Positions 60,986 through 64,000 of a stretch of 64,000 bases of DNA are shown in pieces. How positions within the stretch are numbered: the stretch's first letter is position 1; every line of letters begins with the position of its first letter. The stretch spans positions 252,282,494 to 252,346,493 of the forward strand of contig NC_073746.1 in the NCBI RefSeq assembly GCF_029784135.1, in the 5' to 3' direction. Below the pieces are notes generated by a model that saw only the letters and a program-made list of their open reading frames with translations, had not been told where the DNA came from and did not search any database. The translations under genes were made by a program, and so were the position numbers. Source of the DNA: Toxorhynchites rutilus septentrionalis. Lineage: Eukaryota > Arthropoda > Insecta > Diptera > Culicidae.

Positions 60986-61559
60986 TGAAAATCGAAAACA
61001 AGCTTTCGGAACCTTCTATTTAGATAAAGTCATATATGAGAGTTAAAAGGTTTGTTATCTGTTTTCAGAATAATAGTTTTTATTTCTCTAAAAATGGCGA
61101 ATGTATGTGATAATGTATGAAAATCAACTCAAACTCATATCCGTACGCTGGTTGAAATCTCAACTCGATTTCGAAGGCGTTGGCCAATTTCCGAATTCCA
61201 TTATTAGTATGGTATCCTTCGTTCATGCAACTACCTTTAGCTGTCTTTGACCTTATGTACGAGTTTTTTTGGTGTATTCGGAAGGAATGTTTATCATTTT
61301 TTTCATCAAGTGGTTTTCAAAATCGTTATGTATGGAAAGTTAATGGTTTCTAAATTTCCTACAAAGATAACTTCCACCGTTTTTTTTTCTGGGATTGATG
61401 TCGGAAGATTGTGGAGGAATATCAATAACTTTTATGCAACCATGTAACCATGTACGAACTTTATATATAAACTATATATAAAGCTTGTTTTCGATTTTCA
61501 ATAGAAGGGAAAAGAGATCTGCTGCTCGCCAGTCTTTCAATATATACCAAAGGCGTATA

Positions 61560-61690
61560 TATACGCTCTCGCCAGTCTTTCACTTCTTCACAATAGTATG
61601 TAGCAATTCGTCGAGAAAGTAGATACGAATGCAAAGAATGTGATGTAGGCTTATGCGTTGACCCATGTTTTAGGATGGGTCGCCATTCGC
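61560..61690 (+). pseudogene. piggyBac C-terminal cysteine domain remnant
   Basis: Plus strand: [20 protein letters not shown], then FRMG. Better conserved than the inverted copy at 60845-60985 (CVDPCF end). Flanking segments (GTTTTCGA-TTTCAA, AACTCTCATA) are also inverted between 60990-61095 and 61700-61835. Confidence 0.55.
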
Positions 61691-61900
61691 CATTTCACCA
61701 TTTTAAGAGAAATAAAAACCATTATTTTGAAAACAGATAGCAAACCTTTTAACTCTCATAGGAACTTTGACTTAATCAAAATAGAATGTTCCGAAAGCTT
61801 GTTTTCGACTTTCAAAAGAAGGGAAAAGAGATCTGTATGGTAGAGTACGATAACGTGTTTGAGTCACTGTATACGCCTTTCGTAGTGTAAAGGTTAAAAA

Positions 61901-62059
61901 ATGGACTTTTTTTCGGATGGTGATGAAAAAAAACTAAGGCAGGTAATTGAGTTTGATAAATTTCCCATTGAAGATAATTATATTAGCTCACTAGAAAAAA
62001 TTTCTACGCCCGACAGTCAACCGGAGCATTCGCCATGGCGGACGAAAAAATGCGTGTAG
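61901..62059 (+). CDS. small acidic ORF, possible transposase N-terminus
   Basis: 52 codons: MDFFSDGDEKKLRQVIEFDK, then FPIEDNYISSLEKISTPDSQ and PEHSPWRTKKCV. Acidic start and serine/proline content resemble the disordered N-terminus of piggyBac-type transposases, and it lies just downstream of piggyBac cysteine-domain remnants. It ends at a TAG and no catalytic domain follows. It may be a truncated start of a second piggyBac copy or unrelated. Confidence 0.35.
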   Translation: MDFFSDGDEKKLRQVIEFDKFPIEDNYISSLEKISTPDSQPEHSPWRTKKCV

Positions 62060-62094
62060 GCATGTTTTTGAGTTCTTTCTTCGTTTCATTTAGC

Positions 62095-62800
62095 AATTCA
62101 TTTTTAGTTTTCGCGACAAAATTGTTGGATTAGATCTTACGCTTCAGGTTTGCCCAGAAATTCTCGATTGGACGCAGCTGGGGGACGTTGGGCGGGTTCG
62201 CCGACTTGGATACCACATCGATATTCAGCCGCTCCATCTCCTCTAACGATGGCTTCGAGTAGTGGGCCGACGTCAGATCCGACCAGAACACTGCGTCTTC
62301 GCCGTTTTAGTATTTCTTGATGAACGACGCAACTTCCGACAGGCACTTCGTGCTATAAATTTCCCCGTTCGCGGTCAGTTCGGAGCTAAAGAAGAACGGC
62401 TTTGACATCCCCTTCTCGCTGATTGTCAGCCACAGCAGCACTTTCTTGAGGAACTTGGTGTGTGAAATTAACTTCACTTCGGAGCTCACTTCCTTCGTGG
62501 GGGAAGTAAAATGTGACCTACCAGTCGTTGCCATCCAGGGTGAGATAGGTCGATTTTCCCTCGATCTTCCTCTTCAGCATCTTTTGGAGCTTCTTGTCGC
62601 TCAGGGTCGTCGGCCGTCTGGAACCGGACTTTCTTTCGATGTTCTGATTGTTGTCCGATAGATGTTGTAGATGCCGGAACGGGCGTATCCGGCATCCACA
62701 AAAAGTACCGCACGATGTCCGTCTTAACGCGGCGGGATACCGTTTTTTGAACGCGCGCACTTCTCAACGAATTAGCTTCACTGTTTTCGCCATCACGGTT
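62095..62800 (-). pseudogene. DD37E transposase relic
   Basis: Minus strand: start MAKTVKLIR then a stop; broken frames with a helix-turn-helix-like NIERKSGSRRPTTLSDKKLQ; TYLTLDGNDW (first catalytic Asp); then HFTSPTKEVSSEVKLISHTK, KVLLWLTISEKGMSKPFFFS and EVASFIKKY followed by a TAA; NGEDAVFWSDLTSAHYSKPS (second Asp); and NPPNVPQLRPIENFWANLKR (catalytic Glu). The second Asp and the Glu are separated by 37 residues, so the type is DD37E. The linker between the DNA-binding and catalytic domains is deleted. Stops at several points inactivate it. Confidence 0.9.
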
Positions 62801-64000
62801 AGAGTTCGATTGATAAAGCTGTCAATTTTTTCTGCTGACTAATGAGTTACTATGATTGATGCTGCATGGGTAGTTTCATCAGTGCGTGTGAAGGAAAACC
62901 AATAGAGATCGGCAATTTTTGTTCATTTTTTAATGCAAACGTTAGCTTTCCATTGGTGCTAGTCTATTACGAGACGGTCATATCCTTTTCTCTAATATTT
63001 TGTTAACTTTTTGAAGAACTTTCGTCGTAAAACAGCAACCGTTCGTTTTTAAAAGGTAGAACTACCAGGTTTCATTGAATCAAATTGTGGACATGGACTC
63101 ATATGCCAAGACAGCACAAAACAAATATTTTTTCTACAATAATGTTAAAGGTACAAACCGACAGTTCGCCTTTTCACCAAACTCGTAATTATAATCCAAC
63201 GTTATATTACAAAAGGAAAAAGCATTCAACAGCCTTTTGAAACCCGTAGTAACAAATGGCACGCAACGGAATTATTCCATCCTCGGAATGACTCCCCACA
63301 GCGCTAGATGCTGTGAAAATTTGCTATTTCGTAATTCCCAAACTGCATCGCGAACGTTAATAAATAAACACGATTCCAAGAAAGAAAAAAATTAAACATC
63401 GTGTAAACATCGCCGATAAGCTTCGAATCAACTCAGGTGTGTTCTTGTTTTCCCTAATGATTTCCTTATGCTTTATTTCCCCGTCCAGAGCCACCCACCG
63501 CGTTTGTTGAATAGAAGCGTCGCTGCAGCCACATTATCTTTATCCGCTCCGTAGGTCAGAGAAACGCGGGAGTGTGGAATTTATTAGAGCAGAAAAAACG
63601 ATTCCAAAACCAGTGTGAACGACGTGATTGCAACCAAACTGGAGCTATATAAGCTCGTCGCTACATTTCCTGGATCCGCACATGGTAGTGAGAGTGGGGG
63701 TGGGGGTTGTTTCTACCTTCTCATCCCATTGCCACCGCTCATTCACTTTCCAAGTCGAGTTTCGCGTGTTATGTCTGGTAGTACTGCTGACGACGACGAC
63801 GACGACAACGACGACTGTGACTGGAGCAAGGTTGAACCCATAAATTCAGCACTTGTGGGAAGGGGGAAATGACAGAGACTAGGGTATTTTCCCACGGCGG
63901 CGCACGGGGAGCGGCGTATCCGGAAGGAGTCACAGAGAATACGAGAAAACACGAGGATTTCAACATGCTGAGAGGATGAGTTGCTATCTCTCACTTCGTT
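62801..64000. other. unassigned, GC-richer end block
   Basis: No domain recognised. From about 63480 the sequence is more GC-rich and repeat-poor. TATATAA sits in GAGCTATATAAGCTC (63643-63656), followed by an 85-codon ORF (63615-63872) whose end is an Asp run from (GAC)n. It may be part of a host promoter or 5' exon, but the evidence is weak. Confidence 0.3.
63787..63818 (+). repeat. (GAC)n simple repeat
   Basis: Short trinucleotide tract, CTGACGACGACGACGACGAC with an AAC interruption. Confidence 0.85.

Overview
The window reads as intergenic or intronic DNA from an insect, most likely a culicine mosquito and probably Aedes-like. This is inferred from the mix of elements: mosquito-style Tc1/mariner transposases, a Feilai-like tRNA-derived SINE, pogo-type MITEs with TA target sites, Helitron ends and long (TA)n tracts. 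No rRNA gene, functional tRNA gene, CRISPR array, bacterial operon or intact multi-domain host gene was seen. Almost every recognisable coding segment is transposon-derived and broken by stops or frameshifts.

Layout. 1-10.8 kb: mostly unassigned AT-rich DNA with two small MITEs, dispersed inverted repeats and a short tandem duplication. 10.9-18.2 kb: an LOA/I-type LINE relic, then a short-LTR copia element (118-bp LTRs, TSD TAATT) inserted into an older mariner relic, then a SINE head. 18.4-18.7 kb: one small ORF with a secretion-like hydrophobic stretch. 21-25.3 kb: a Tc1 element whose left terminal repeat was split by a Helitron-like element, which itself carries a 490-bp dispersed repeat. 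27.5-35.1 kb: three mariner copies (one with 31-bp perfect terminal repeats and a nested SINE), a Harbinger relic, two complete TA-flanked MITEs and a duplicated 300-bp segment. 36.4-38.8 kb: a 5'-truncated, A-tailed LINE. 44-49 kb: tandem repeats, Helitron and MITE copies, a fourth mariner fragment, a C1 zinc-finger gene fragment beside a transposase relic with two near-perfect hairpins, and a hAT-like relic. 54.6-59 kb: the most unusual structure, a 2.5-kb palindromic element with CACAA...TTGTG ends and a 5-bp TSD (CAATG), inserted in a DD37E-type transposase and itself hit by an A-tailed retroposon. 59-62.8 kb: a pogo-type element, piggyBac cysteine-domain remnants in inverted orientation and a DD37E relic. 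The last kilobase is GC-richer and may belong to a host locus.

The elements do not form a pathway. Their nesting records the order of insertion, and target-site duplications support that order directly in several places. Family names come from motif recognition by eye, without a database search.
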